Source of the DNA: Rhizobium bangladeshense
Lineage (GTDB): Bacteria > Pseudomonadota > Alphaproteobacteria > Rhizobiales > Rhizobiaceae
Direction of reading: 5' to 3'
NCBI RefSeq assembly: GCF_017357245.1
Contig: NZ_CP071615.1
Span: forward strand, 305,740-369,739
DNA length: 64,000 nt
In this document: positions 1 through 9,197 of the stretch, one piece after another
Layout: each line of letters begins with the position of its first letter
How positions within the stretch are numbered: the first letter of the stretch is position 1
Notes under the pieces: model-generated
Databases searched by the model: none
Seen by the model: only the letters and a program-made list of their open reading frames with translations
What the model was told of the DNA's origin: nothing
Made by a program: the position numbers and the translations under genes

Positions 1-183
1 ACCCCATTCTGGCGTCTACCTGAGGCGCACGCCATCCGCATGCGCGATCTCGAATATGCGGCGCACTGCTCCGAGACAGGCGGGATATTTCAGTCTGGCC
101 CAAATGGTGAACCTTCCATTCTGATGCTGATCAAAGACCAGAATCGGAAGCGCTTTATCGAAAGCGCGCTGTTGCCGGCCTAA
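1..183 (+). CDS. 3' end of an unrecognised protein (truncated by window edge)
   Basis: A frame open from the first base runs 60 codons to TAA at 181-183. Its last residues read SALLPA. It is on the same strand as the operon that starts 41 bases later and could be that operon's first gene. I do not recognise the family, and the open frame over 60 codons is only moderate evidence for coding. Confidence 0.4.
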   Translation, partial: TPFWRLPEAHAIRMRDLEYAAHCSETGGIFQSGPNGEPSILMLIKDQNRKRFIESALLPA

Positions 184-223
184 ACGCCAATTCTCGAGAA
201 GAACAGATTTCCGGAGACAACCA

Positions 224-1570
224 ATGCCGACCAAAACCCAGAGAAATATCGCCACAACACAACCCGTTCCGGCGCCGGCGCTGCACGTTGAGACGGCGGT
301 GCTTCACGGTAGCTATCGTTACGATCCGACAACACTCGCGACGACTGTGCCGATCTACCTCTCGAATGCCTATGCTTTTGAATCTATTGATCACGCATCA
401 GACGTATTTGATCTGCGAAGAGAGGGACGCACCTATTCGCGGTTGATGAACCCGACGACGGATATACTCGAGCAACGCATTGCTTCTCTGGAGGGCGGCG
501 TCGCGGCTTTGGCGACGTCGTCGGGCCAGGCCGCGATTATGCTCGCCATTTTGAATATTGCGGTGGCGGGCGACAACATTGTGAGTTCCGCTCATCTATA
601 TGGCGGGACAATCAATCTGCTTTCTAGTACCTTTCAAAGGCTCGGGATCGAAACGCGTTTCGTCGATCCGGGCGATCCTACACGTTTCCGCGAAGCCTCA
701 GACGACCGTACGCGTTGTTGGTTTGCCGAAGCATTGCCCAATCCGAAACTCACACCTTTCCCGATCGTGGAGGTCGGCGCGATTGCACATGAAATGGGCA
801 TTCTGCTCATCATCGACAACACCATGACCCCTCTCATCACACGCCCGCTTGAGCTCGGCGCGCATGTGACCTTGCACTCCACGTCAAAATACATCTGCGG
901 CCACGGCACCACGATTGGTGGGGTCGTCGTGGATGGCGGCACCTTTGATTGGGACGCCTGTTCCGAACGATTTCCGTTGATGACCCGCCCTGATGTCTCC
1001 CATGGCAATATCCGTTGGCTCGAAGCTGCGCGTGATCTGCCCGGTCCCTATGGAGCCAGCCCTTTCCTGCTCAAGATGCGCAATACGCTCATGCGTGACT
1101 TTGGCCCCTGTCCATCACCATTCGCATCGTTTCTCTGCATCCAGGGCCTGGAGACGCTGCCATTGCGGATGCCGCGACATTGCTCCAATGCCCGCCGCGT
1201 CGCTGAATATCTCAAGGAGCATCGGAACGTCCTCGACGTGACCTATCCGAGTCTTGGCGGAACGCTGGAACGACGTCGTGCCGAGCAAAACATGGGCGAC
1301 CATGGCGGCCCGATGATCGTTTTCGAGATCGCCGGCGGTATCGATGCCGGCCGCCGGTTTATCGAGCGCCTACAACTCGTCTACCATGTTGCAAACATCG
1401 GCGATGCGAGGACACTCGCCACGCATCCGGCCTCCACGACGCATGCGTCAGTGCCGCAAGCAGCGCGCCTGGCTTCCGGCGTGCGCGACGGGACGATTCG
1501 GATTTCCGTCGGGCTTGAACATGTCGACGATATCCTTGCTGATATCGGTCAAGCCCTTGAAGAGGCCTGA
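224..1570 (+). CDS. PLP-dependent Cys/Met metabolism enzyme (O-acetylhomoserine sulfhydrylase / methionine gamma-lyase type)
   Basis: The 448-residue product has the usual length of the Cys/Met-metabolism PLP family (MetY, MetB, MetZ, MGL). The Schiff-base lysine is K222 in the motif STSKYICGHG. Upstream are the family's SGQAA phosphate-binding loop near residue 100 and the IDNTM aspartate strand near residue 198. Family members exchange or eliminate the gamma substituent of homoserine esters or methionine; the GHGTTIGG segment is most like O-acetylhomoserine sulfhydrylases. The ATG at 224 follows a purine-rich GGAGAC. A class-I amidotransferase-like gene and an EamA exporter follow closely, so the three probably form one amino-acid modification and export operon. 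The exact substrate cannot be read from sequence. Confidence 0.88.
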   Translation: MPTKTQRNIATTQPVPAPALHVETAVLHGSYRYDPTTLATTVPIYLSNAYAFESIDHASDVFDLRREGRTYSRLMNPTTDILEQRIASLEGGVAALATSSGQAAIMLAILNIAVAGDNIVSSAHLYGGTINLLSSTFQRLGIETRFVDPGDPTRFREASDDRTRCWFAEALPNPKLTPFPIVEVGAIAHEMGILLIIDNTMTPLITRPLELGAHVTLHSTSKYICGHGTTIGGVVVDGGTFDWDACSERFPLMTRPDVSHGNIRWLEAARDLPGPYGASPFLLKMRNTLMRDFGPCPSPFASFLCIQGLETLPLRMPRHCSNARRVAEYLKEHRNVLDVTYPSLGGTLERRRAEQNMGDHGGPMIVFEIAGGIDAGRRFIERLQLVYHVANIGDARTLATHPASTTHASVPQAARLASGVRDGTIRISVGLEHVDDILADIGQALEEA

Positions 1571-1583
1571 CATAGTGGCCGCT

Positions 1584-2360
1584 ATGGCAGAAGACAGCCC
1601 GGCAATCGTTGGTGTCGTTTGCGATCGCCAGACGGTCGACGGCGTTGATTATGATGTGGTGCGCGCCCGTTATCTTGAAGCGTTGCACCTCACCGCTGGC
1701 GTCGTGCCAGTCCTGATCCCAGGGGGACTTGCCGACAAAGAGTTGCGGACCTGCCTGTTGGCCCTCAATGGATTGCTCCTGACCGGCGCGGCGTCAAATG
1801 TATCACCTTCACGATACGGGGGTCCGATGGCTTGCGCCAGCACGCTCGATCTTGATCGCGACAGGACGAGCATCGCTGCGATCGAGATTGCTTTGTCGCT
1901 GGGCGTCCCCTTGTTCGGAATCTGCCGTGGGCTGCAGGAACTCAATGTTGCACTTGGAGGCACGCTTTCAACCAATATCTCGGAAGGTGAAGGCCGAGGT
2001 GTGCATGTTGAAGATCTGTCTCTCGCGCGTGATCTTCAATACGCTCCCTCACATGCAATTGTCGCTGAAGGTAGCGGCCATATCGCGGAGTGCATTCGCC
2101 GCCTGAAGACAAATTCTGTTTCAGTCAACACACTGCACGAGCAGGGCATTGCACAATTGGCGGATGGTCTTGCTGTCGATGCGCGGTGCGTGGACGGCGT
2201 CATCGAAGCCGTATCGGTAAAGGAAGCAACGACATTTGCCGCAGCTGTGCAATGGCATCCTGAATGGTTTCACGTCGAGGATCCGCTCAGCGGTGAAATC
2301 TTCCGCGCCTTCGGTGAGGCGTGCCACTTGCATGTGAAAAGAAAGATGTTACAGCCGTGA
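1584..2360 (+). CDS. Peptidase C26 / gamma-glutamyl-GABA hydrolase-like class-I glutamine amidotransferase
   Basis: The 258-residue protein carries the C26 catalytic triad: nucleophile C114 in GICRGLQ, and H225 with E227 in VQWHPEW. That is the pattern of PuuD-like gamma-glutamyl hydrolases. An open frame extends upstream into the preceding gene, but the family N-terminus (IVGVVCDRQ) fits the ATG at 1584 or a GTG at 1575, only a few bases after the PLP-enzyme stop. Its last codons overlap the GTG start of the exporter gene, which suggests translational coupling. It likely removes gamma-glutamyl groups in the cytoplasm from an intermediate made by its neighbours; that link is inference. Confidence 0.85.
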   Translation: MAEDSPAIVGVVCDRQTVDGVDYDVVRARYLEALHLTAGVVPVLIPGGLADKELRTCLLALNGLLLTGAASNVSPSRYGGPMACASTLDLDRDRTSIAAIEIALSLGVPLFGICRGLQELNVALGGTLSTNISEGEGRGVHVEDLSLARDLQYAPSHAIVAEGSGHIAECIRRLKTNSVSVNTLHEQGIAQLADGLAVDARCVDGVIEAVSVKEATTFAAAVQWHPEWFHVEDPLSGEIFRAFGEACHLHVKRKMLQP

Positions 2361-3286
2361 AAAGTACTTGTCCTTCGCCAGTTGCCGGCGCTGCTTTCGC
2401 CCTTTTTGCGGCTCTTTCAAATGGAACCGTCGGTGTACTGTCCCGCTTCGCCTTCAATGAAGGTCTCGATCACACGGCCGTCGCGTTCTGGCGTTGCGGT
2501 ATCGCGCTTTCGCTGATTTCGATCATCGTTCTCTGGAAAGCTGGGGGTCTGGCCCGATTAACTGCCGCTTTCGCGGGGTCGTGGAAAATTGCGGTTTGCT
2601 CCGCACTTGGCATCTTTACGCTTTATCATTTTGAAACCAGCGCCTTCGCTTATGCGCCGATCCCGCTTGTCGCCATCCTAGTTTTTGCCGGTGGGCTTGG
2701 CGCAATCGCGCTCGACATTATCATCCTGAAGGAAAGAGTAACGATGGGGAAGGCGTTTGCCATGGTTATGGTCGTTCTCGGCGGTTTCTTCCTGATCTCT
2801 GGCGACGGGCTGGAAACGGGAAGCTCGATGGGCGTCACTCTCGCCCTCATTGCCGGCCTGGGTTATGCCAGCTTCATCTTCGCATGGAAATTCTTCAAAC
2901 TCCGCTCTTCCTTGGAAAATTTGTGGTTGTTCCTGGCGTATGGACTGGTCATGCTCGCCGTGCCCTATTTCTGGAGCGGTGCACAAATCCCATCAGCAAA
3001 CGCTTTGCCGAGCCTGTTGTCGCTTGGCGTTATTCCGTCTTTTTGCGGCTTTTACTGCACGATCCTCGCCCTGCGGCATATCGAAGCGTACAAAACACAG
3101 GTCATCGAATCGAGCGAGCCGTTCTTTTCCGCGCTCTTTGCCGCCATGTTCTTCGGCGAATGGCTGACAGGTTCAGGAATGTGTGCGTCCCTAGCTATCA
3201 TTCTTGGTGCGTTAATCACGTCAACGCCTGATCGTCGTTGGCGTCCCCACACAGTTACGTGCAATCGGCGAAAGAGAGTAACGTGA
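2357..3286 (+). CDS. EamA/DMT-family transporter
   Basis: The 309-residue product is strongly hydrophobic, with about ten predicted membrane segments arranged as two EamA repeats, the fold of drug/metabolite exporters. I prefer the GTG at 2357, which overlaps the stop of the upstream hydrolase (GTGA). An alternative GTG at 2321 is in frame but has a GGTGAGG only one base away, too close to serve as its ribosome site. As third gene of the operon it is likely to export the amino acid or peptide product. A decayed LuxR-regulator fragment begins almost directly after the stop, so the operon end coincides with a rearrangement boundary. Confidence 0.85.
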   Translation: MKSTCPSPVAGAAFALFAALSNGTVGVLSRFAFNEGLDHTAVAFWRCGIALSLISIIVLWKAGGLARLTAAFAGSWKIAVCSALGIFTLYHFETSAFAYAPIPLVAILVFAGGLGAIALDIIILKERVTMGKAFAMVMVVLGGFFLISGDGLETGSSMGVTLALIAGLGYASFIFAWKFFKLRSSLENLWLFLAYGLVMLAVPYFWSGAQIPSANALPSLLSLGVIPSFCGFYCTILALRHIEAYKTQVIESSEPFFSALFAAMFFGEWLTGSGMCASLAIILGALITSTPDRRWRPHTVTCNRRKRVT

Positions 3287-3290
3287 CAAC

Positions 3291-3707
3291 ACCAACGACG
3301 CATCTTCGATGACGCTAAAAAGTTCGGTTTGAACGCGGGTGTTACTGTTCCCTTCCGCGGGCAGGCGGGCATTGTCCTCGACAATGAGTTTTGTGCAAAA
3401 AGAAGCGAGTGAAATGAAGGACTTTGAAATCAACCACCTCCAATCGGCCGCCTGGGTATTTCATTTGAAGGTCGTGAACACCTTAGACTGCAACGGCGAC
3501 TATCCCGGCCTGACTGGGCGTGAAAAGGAGTGTCTTTCATGAGTCGCAAAAGGAAAGTCGTCTTGGGACATCTCAGCGATACTCGGAATTTCCTTAAATA
3601 CAATCAATTATCAATCAAAAACGGCATAAGGAAAATGAAGACCCGGGACAGAATAGTTGAGGTGTTGAGAGCGGCAAGATTTGGATTTGATTGAGGTTCC
3701 GCCGTAA
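3291..3707 (+). pseudogene. 3' half of a LuxR-type regulator (decayed copy of 40200-40949)
   Basis: This stretch aligns base for base with roughly 40533-40949, the second half of the intact LuxR regulator. The first half is missing. A TGG codon in the HTH domain is TGA here, and a one-base loss in the recognition-helix region shifts the frame afterwards. The conserved segment LTGREKECL is still readable. It begins immediately after the exporter stop, which marks a recombination breakpoint. Confidence 0.9.
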
Positions 3708-3726
3708 CCGCAAACAAACGGCGGCT

Positions 3727-3785
3727 GCAGCGATTCGCGTTCACGATTTGACGCGACGCGTCTCGATGGTGTTGTCACGTTAAGT
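3727..3785 (+). repeat. Remnant of the regulator upstream region, also at 41139-41195
   Basis: The GCAGCGATTCG segment followed by TTTGACGCGACGCGTC matches the region between the LuxR gene and the response regulator in the intact module. It shows that the duplicated unit extended beyond the LuxR gene. The copy is cut off near 3785 by an IS6 remnant. Confidence 0.65.
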
Positions 3786-4062
3786 TTCTCTGGCTGGAAA
3801 GGTCAGCGGCTCGTGGTTATTCAGGCGACACAGGACGCAATTCTCCATGCATCGAAAGCTTCGAGCCGACGGTAGCGTATTGTTTGCCCGGCGCGGCGAC
3901 GGGACGGAACTGAAAAAGCAATTGCGGGTCGCTGAGTGCATGGAGACGAACCGTTGCAACGTGCCTGGTGATCGGTGGCCTTGCGTGGTTCGTTCCCGTT
4001 TTCGAAACGGCAGATGGCTGTCTCGGCCCCGATTATTGAGGCCCTGTCCGACCAATGGTCAA
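3780..4062 (-). pseudogene. IS6-family transposase C-terminal remnant
   Basis: Read on the minus strand, the segment gives a degraded NNRAENSH-like start, then RKRERT and RSPGTLQRF, the hallmark of the C-terminus of rhizobial IS6-family DDE transposases. Frame changes and loss of everything upstream make it non-functional. A second, different IS6 fragment lies at 10985-11340 on the plus strand. Confidence 0.7.
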
Positions 4063-4084
4063 GGCCGGGTGCTACTTTCGCCTT

Positions 4085-4580
4085 CACACCAGACAGCGAC
4101 GCGCCGAAGATGGCGGCCGAGCGGAGTAGGCCTCGATTGCATATGCACCATAGCGTCAATGCCGTCGGCAGTGGGGTACGGCGGCATGCTGAGCGTCAGT
4201 TCGGGATAGATGATCGCCTACTGCTGGATGAGGGCGCGAGAACACGACTTTCTTTTCGGCGTTCGGTGTCGCCACGATTACGATCGGCGTCACTTCATAT
4301 CCGGTGCTTGCCGTGGTTGGCACCCGCAAAAGCGGCAGCCGCTTGCCGGCGGCAAGATAGACACCATAGATATCATCGAGCCTACCCGGGGTTTTCGCGA
4401 GATAGACGAGGAGCTTTGCCGTATGCAGCGCGCTGCCGCCGCCGATCGATAGGACGGCGTCGATGCCGCGCTCGCGGCAAAATCCTGCCGCCGCTTCGAT
4501 GATATGCGATGGCGGTGGGCGACCACGCCGTCGAACACGGTGAGCGCGATATCCAGCGGGAATATACCATCAACCAATGC
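4085..4580 (-). pseudogene. Iron-containing alcohol dehydrogenase fragment
   Basis: In changing minus-strand frames one reads VFDGVVAH, SIGGGSALHTAK, PTTASTGYEVTP and GIDAMVH. These are the successive NAD-binding and metal-site signatures of group-III iron alcohol dehydrogenases and maleylacetate reductases. At least two frameshifts separate them, the N-terminus is not identifiable and the C-terminal half is lost into the IS6 remnant. It is a dead fragment of a formerly normal gene. Confidence 0.75.
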
Positions 4581-4787
4581 CGAAGAGCGGTATTAAGCAA
4601 TGCTGGACGAAGCAGCCATGGCCGCATCACTTGAACGAAATGGTCCCGAGTAAATCCGGCGCGGTTCAACCTCACGAAAATGCGGGATATTGTTGCGATA
4701 CCTCATTTACTAGTTTTCCTCTGCTGATGTGATCTTCTTGCTGCCGTCGAGCGCACGTGGATGCGCAAAATACGTGAGCTCACCTGC

Positions 4788-6053
4788 TTAGCCCCGGGAT
4801 TCGGAACTCGCCTTTCCTGCAGTCGTCGAGCGCGAAGCCATCGAGACATAGAACGGCGCGCGGCCCCAAACCTCGAAAATGATGTCCATTATCTCTGCAT
4901 TGGCGGAATTCAGCGATTTCATCGCTTGCTCGTACGACGATCGGCCTACCGCTCCGCTTGAGAGGTCATACAATGATTGGCCTTTGTCCCGCGCTTGCCG
5001 GATCGCGTCCGACTCCCAGACGGTTGCTGTCAACAGATCATCCCCCAAAGCTTCCCGTAACATTGCGATTGACTTCTGCTGTGAGACGTCACGCGGATCG
5101 TGCCTTGTCACCAGATATTTGAAGAAATCATGTTTTACGGGCCTTCCAGACTTTTCGATCAAGGAGACGAAATGCGTGAAAGAGTAGAGGGCCGAGGTCA
5201 TTGACACGATCTCAGGCATCTCAGGGCGGACCGTCACAAGAACGCCGGTTGCTGCTTCATATGCACCCGCGGTCAGAAAGCCTCCATCTCCGCAGGCGAG
5301 AACGACCACGTCATAATCCGCCTCAACTTCTTTAAGCGCAGACACCATCCTGATGCTAGCGTCCGGGTACCTCAATTTCTCGCTACGGAAGCGCCGGCCG
5401 CACTCCTCTTCAAAAAAAGAGAGTTCGGCAGAGCCCGGAACGAGATCAAGACCATCAAAAAGGGTGGGTTGGATTGCGGACCGCATACTTTCCTGATCCT
5501 CATCAAAGCGTATCGCCGCATAGATGCTCGCATTGTGGACTGGATAACCAAAGTAGTAAAAACCGAACATCCTAGATAATGAGCCGTGCGAATCGAGATC
5601 TATAGCGAGAACGCGGAAACCTTGAAGTGCAAGGCCTTGAGCCAAATAAAACGATGTGGTGGTGCTTGCGGGACCGGCGACTACCGAGATGATCTGCAGC
5701 TTATCACCCTCGCGTCGCCGCGGGCAAAACCTCAAAGCCTCTTTCGGACGGGCTGAAGCGAGATAATTGCGGAGTTCATTGATCTGTACAAGTGTATAGG
5801 AGCGTCGTCCTGCGGTCCCAAGCTCGGGTGTCGGGCCTTGTCCATCAATTGACAACTGGCGCAGATAGCTACCCGACACGCCGAGAATCTCAGCGACCTC
5901 GCCCAACGAGAACGAGCGCAAGATCCTGAGGTCTGGAAGTGGTGCTCTGGCAGCCACGCCCTGCGCCTTTATGGAAGCCCAAATACTATCGCTATGGCGC
6001 CGAACGCGCTTCACTATACGCTCTTCATCGTCTGGTTTCTCGGATTGTGGCAT
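4788..6053 (-). CDS. Orphan RepA-like (ParA family) protein with degenerate ATP-binding motifs
   Basis: The 421-residue product has the RepA layout of repABC plasmids: an N-terminal HTH region (SLGEVAEILGVSGSYLR, residues about 50-66) followed by a ParA/MinD-type domain. The family's P-loop KGGSGKTT is replaced by VAGPASTTT, so the two lysines that contact ATP are absent. The DLDPQ Walker-A' segment reads DLDSHGSL, and the Walker-B region reads VVLACGDGG instead of ending in DCPP. No repB or repC follows. The ATG at 6053 has GAGG six bases upstream. The frame is intact and long, so it is probably expressed, but ATPase-driven partition is unlikely. It may be a DNA-binding regulator or a competitor of a true RepA; that is inference. 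Confidence 0.85.
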   Translation of the reverse strand: MPQSEKPDDEERIVKRVRRHSDSIWASIKAQGVAARAPLPDLRILRSFSLGEVAEILGVSGSYLRQLSIDGQGPTPELGTAGRRSYTLVQINELRNYLASARPKEALRFCPRRREGDKLQIISVVAGPASTTTSFYLAQGLALQGFRVLAIDLDSHGSLSRMFGFYYFGYPVHNASIYAAIRFDEDQESMRSAIQPTLFDGLDLVPGSAELSFFEEECGRRFRSEKLRYPDASIRMVSALKEVEADYDVVVLACGDGGFLTAGAYEAATGVLVTVRPEMPEIVSMTSALYSFTHFVSLIEKSGRPVKHDFFKYLVTRHDPRDVSQQKSIAMLREALGDDLLTATVWESDAIRQARDKGQSLYDLSSGAVGRSSYEQAMKSLNSANAEIMDIIFEVWGRAPFYVSMASRSTTAGKASSESRG

Positions 6054-6322
6054 AAATAACCTCGTGACGGGTTTTGTGATGAATGACGGTTCTATTACGA
6101 CCTTAGGTAGGCAGCAGTCAATATGCTTCGCCTCATCGCCCTATCGAGGCGGCCTTGCGTCAGCCTCATCTGATGTAGTTGTATTGGTCCTCTTCGTGAG
6201 AGCGCAGCGAAGCATTTCCTCGGCGACCCGCTCCGGGCTCGGGCGTGGGTCAGACTTCGACCGGACGTATGTTCCTCAATCGCGGCGGGCCTTCGCAGGT
6301 GAAGCAATCGATCCAGCGCGCT

Positions 6323-7067
6323 GACGGTTCTGCGCAACGGCATGACCGATTATGCAAAGACACTGAGCGGCGTGACGCTGCAGGTCGAAGGCGCACAGAA
6401 CGACGTTTCCAAGCAGCGGAGCCAGATCCAGAATTTCATCGCCTCCAAGGTCGATGCAATCATCGTCAACCCTGTCGATACCGATGCGACCACGGCAATG
6501 TCGAAGCTCGCGGCCGATGCCGGCATTCCGCTGGTTTACGTCAACCGCCAGCCGGTCAACGTCGACACGCTGCCGGAGAAGCAGGCTTTCGTTGCATCCA
6601 ACGAGCAGGAAATCCGGCACGCTGGAAACCAAGGAAATCTGCCGTATTCTCGGCGGCAAGGGCAAGGCTGTCGTCATCATGGGCGAGCTCTCCAACCAGG
6701 CTGCGCGCATGCGGACCCAGGACGTCCATGACGTCATCAAGACCGATGAGTGCAAAGGCATCGAGTTCGACGCCGTGATCTCCAATAACGACGAAATGGC
6801 GATCGGTGCCATCCAGGCGCTGAAGGCAGCCGGCAAGGATATGAGCAAGGTCGTCGTCGGCGGCGTTGACGCCACGCAGGACGCGCTTGCCGCCATGCAG
6901 GCGGGTGATCTCGACGTTACCGTGTTCCAGGATGCCGCCGGACAGGGCAAGGGCTCGCTCGATGCAGCGCTCAAGCTCGCCAAGGGCGAAAAGATCGAGA
7001 AGAAGGTCTACATCCCTTCCAGCTCGTCACGCCTGCCAACGTCAAGGACTTCGTCACCAAGAACTGA
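6323..7067 (+). pseudogene. Ribose/sugar ABC transporter periplasmic-binding protein (RbsB-like), 5'-truncated and frameshifted
   Basis: The translation begins mid-protein with LRNGMTDYAKTLSGV and continues through NPVDTDATTAM, SNNDEMAIGAIQALK and VVVGGVDATQDAL, all typical of RbsB-like sugar-binding proteins. A shift near 6617 moves reading to another frame, and a second near 7019 is needed to reach the natural C-terminus VKDFVTKN and TGA at 7065-7067. The signal peptide and first 20-30 residues are missing, so the gene is dead. Confidence 0.88.
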
Positions 7068-7631
7068 GGCGAACGCCACACTGGATGCGGGTTTGCCCGC
7101 GTCCTCTTTTCGGGCGATCGAAGTTCCTCAAATCCTTAAAGATGAAGGGCCCTTGAGCTCAGGCTGCTGCGCTTGATCCCTATGCGCCTTTCTTAGGCGA
7201 TCTCTTCATGACGACGGCCGATCAACAGCGCCCGGCAGGTTTCTCACAGGCTCTGGCTGAATCTGCGGCCCATGAGCTTATCACCCCGAGGCAACTCTCG
7301 AATTGTTTGTCCATCGTTCTCCGCTTAGGAATGTTCAGTGCAATACCCCCCCATGAGCTTCCCTACCGGGGCCTAGCGCTCCTGCCAGATCGGAAGCTGC
7401 TTGTGGGCCGCCGCGAGTTTGCGCCGCAGTTGAGAGCGGGTTTACCTCTCGTCGACTGCCGTGCAAGGGTTGTCCGTCCTTCATCTCGTTAGACCTATAC
7501 TTCGTCGCACAAACTGATAGAAAGAGCGCCCGCTGAATTCGAAGAAACTATCCCTTGCCGGAGGCGGTCGGCAGCGGTGGAACTAGAAAACGGATGCACT
7601 GTTTCCGGTCGCCAAAGGAGCCTTAAACGAC
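7068..7631 (+). other. No gene recognised; short mobile-element scraps
   Basis: The interval holds a short copy (about 7142-7186) of the sequence at 31980-32012 beside the IS5 remnants, and the repeat listed at 7389-7440. No frame shows a recognisable protein. Confidence 0.4.
7389..7440 (+). repeat. Dispersed repeat, inverted second copy at 23493-23543
   Basis: The core GCCGCCGCGAGTTTGC plus CCGCAGTTG recurs on the opposite strand at 23493-23543 with few changes. Both copies can be read as RREFAPQL. It is probably the edge of a lost mobile element, but I cannot assign it to a family. Confidence 0.55.
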
Positions 7632-7874
7632 ATGAACAGGGTCTCGAAGATTGAGAAATCCCCAGTTGCCCCGTCCGTTGGCGCTCTGCTTGAAGAAGCT
7701 CGTCTGACTCGCGGCTATTCGCTGGACGACGTCGCAGAAACCACTGGTCTGACTGTGGCAGAGGTGACAGCTCTGGAGAATGACGCGGATTTCGACGCGT
7801 CGAGGATTCGAAGGACCGCATCCGCTCTGGGGATCTTGGAAAAGATACAAGATGTGCCGCGCAGACATCATTGA
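7632..7874 (+). CDS. Small XRE-type helix-turn-helix protein
   Basis: The 80-residue product contains one HTH of the XRE/Cro type, residues about 18-65: LLEEARLTRGYSLDDVAETTG followed, after a short turn, by a second helix pair ending in ALGIL. GGAG lies 11 bases before the ATG. It stands 370 bases upstream of the cysteine-synthase-like gene on the same strand and may regulate it; that is only positional inference. There is no effector domain, so it could also be a stand-alone DNA-binding antitoxin-like protein. Confidence 0.7.
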   Translation: MNRVSKIEKSPVAPSVGALLEEARLTRGYSLDDVAETTGLTVAEVTALENDADFDASRIRRTASALGILEKIQDVPRRHH

Positions 7875-8246
7875 ACAGCTTCTTCCACGGCTGCACCTTT
7901 TTGAAGGAAGGTGGGTGCAGCAACTCACGGTCGCGATTCTAAGGGATGCTGTTCAACTCGGGCACAGTTTTCAAGGGCAGGGCAGGGAACCTCGGCTGTG
8001 ATGTTCGACAACCAGTTTCGTCAAGGCGAATGGCGCGGCTGGCGCAGTTCTTTCGCTCGTAAATTCGGCGTGATCGGGTGCAGCTCGATTCCAAGATTCA
8101 GCAGTCTCTTTGAAAACTTCGTGCGTATCCGCTGTATGATCTCGTTGGGTTTTGCATCGGTTTGGCCCATCGAAAACGCAACACGCGGTTCACCGGGTGG
8201 CTTGTCCAAGTTACGCTAGACGATCAACCGGAAGGACAAATAAAAC
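7875..8246 (+). other. Intergenic stretch, nothing recognised
   Basis: Several short open frames exist on both strands, but none shows a known motif. An AAGGAC precedes the 8247 start codon. Confidence 0.4.
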
Positions 8247-9197
8247 ATGCAACTGAGTCCCCCGCCCCCCGTCGAGTCAGCGCTGAACGCTATTGGCAAT
8301 ACACCGGTCATACGTCTGCGTCGCGTCGTACCGGAAGGGCGCGCTCAAGTCTTTCTGAAGCTCGAGTATTTCAACCCGACAGGCTCGTATAAAGACCGCA
8401 TGGCAAAATCCATCATAGAAGAGGCTGAGCGCCGCGGAGACTTGAAGCCAGGAATGACAGTCGTCGAGGCGAGTGGGGGAAGCACTGGGTCCTCGCTCGC
8501 CTTCGTTTGCGCAGTGAAAGGCTATCAGCTCATTGTGGCTTCTTCTAACGCCTTTGCAATGGAGAAGTTGCGTACCATGCGCGGCTTTGGCGCAACCGTT
8601 GATCTGATCCACAGCTCGTCCAGCGAAATTTCGGCCGATCTAATTCCGTCTATGATCCGTCACGCCCAGGAGGTCTCCGCCCGATCGGACTGCTATTATT
8701 CGGACCAGTTTAACAATCGCGACGCCTTGATAGGCTACGAGGAAATCGGCCGCGAGTTGGTCACACAATTTCCAGACGGTATCGACGCCTTCTGTGGCGC
8801 AGTTGGTGTGGCCGGAATGACAATGGGAGTGGCAAGGATTCTTAAGTCGCGCTCAGCGTCGGTTCGCATCGTGGTTCTGGAGCCGGCCTCTTCACCTGTC
8901 ATATCGGAGGGGTGGGCCGGAACTCACCATGTCGAGGGGATAGGGGTAGGCTTCGTTCCGCCTTTGCTCGATCACCATCTGTATGACGAAGCGCGCAGCA
9001 TTCCGGAAGAAGAAGCACGTACTATGTGCCACCAGCTGGCACGGGAGGAAGGATTGTTGGTCGGCACGTCCACAGGCCTCAACGTCACTGCGGCGATTTG
9101 TCTGGCCAAGGAATTGGGGCAGGGTAAGACGGTCGTCACGGTCGCGAGCGACACCGGCCTAAAGTACATGAGCGGGAAGCTTTTTGCAGATGCCTGA
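8247..9197 (+). CDS. Cysteine-synthase-like PLP enzyme (CysK/CBS fold)
   Basis: At 316 residues it has the normal CysK length. The PLP lysine is K49 in NPTGSYKDRMA. The substrate loop reads ASGGSTGSSLA, where typical CysK has TSGNTG, so the acceptor specificity may differ from classical O-acetylserine sulfhydrylase. The phosphate-binding GTSTG loop is present near residue 277. The family makes cysteine or a beta-substituted alanine from O-acetyl- or O-phosphoserine. It stands alone with a small HTH gene upstream. A role in a specialised amino acid (as for SbnA-like enzymes) is possible but unproven. Confidence 0.88.
   Translation: MQLSPPPPVESALNAIGNTPVIRLRRVVPEGRAQVFLKLEYFNPTGSYKDRMAKSIIEEAERRGDLKPGMTVVEASGGSTGSSLAFVCAVKGYQLIVASSNAFAMEKLRTMRGFGATVDLIHSSSSEISADLIPSMIRHAQEVSARSDCYYSDQFNNRDALIGYEEIGRELVTQFPDGIDAFCGAVGVAGMTMGVARILKSRSASVRIVVLEPASSPVISEGWAGTHHVEGIGVGFVPPLLDHHLYDEARSIPEEEARTMCHQLAREEGLLVGTSTGLNVTAAICLAKELGQGKTVVTVASDTGLKYMSGKLFADA

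Noticed and set aside
2321-2356. Earlier GTG start for the EamA transporter
   Set aside because: It would overlap the hydrolase gene by 40 bases and its only Shine-Dalgarno-like sequence is one base away. The coupled GTG at 2357 is better.
3975-4502. A 175-codon plus-strand frame
   Set aside because: It is the shadow of the iron alcohol dehydrogenase remnant on the other strand; no motif in its own translation.
5025-5045. A GTTGCTGTCAAC near-palindrome as a possible parS site
   Set aside because: It is imperfect, single and inside the RepA-like coding region.
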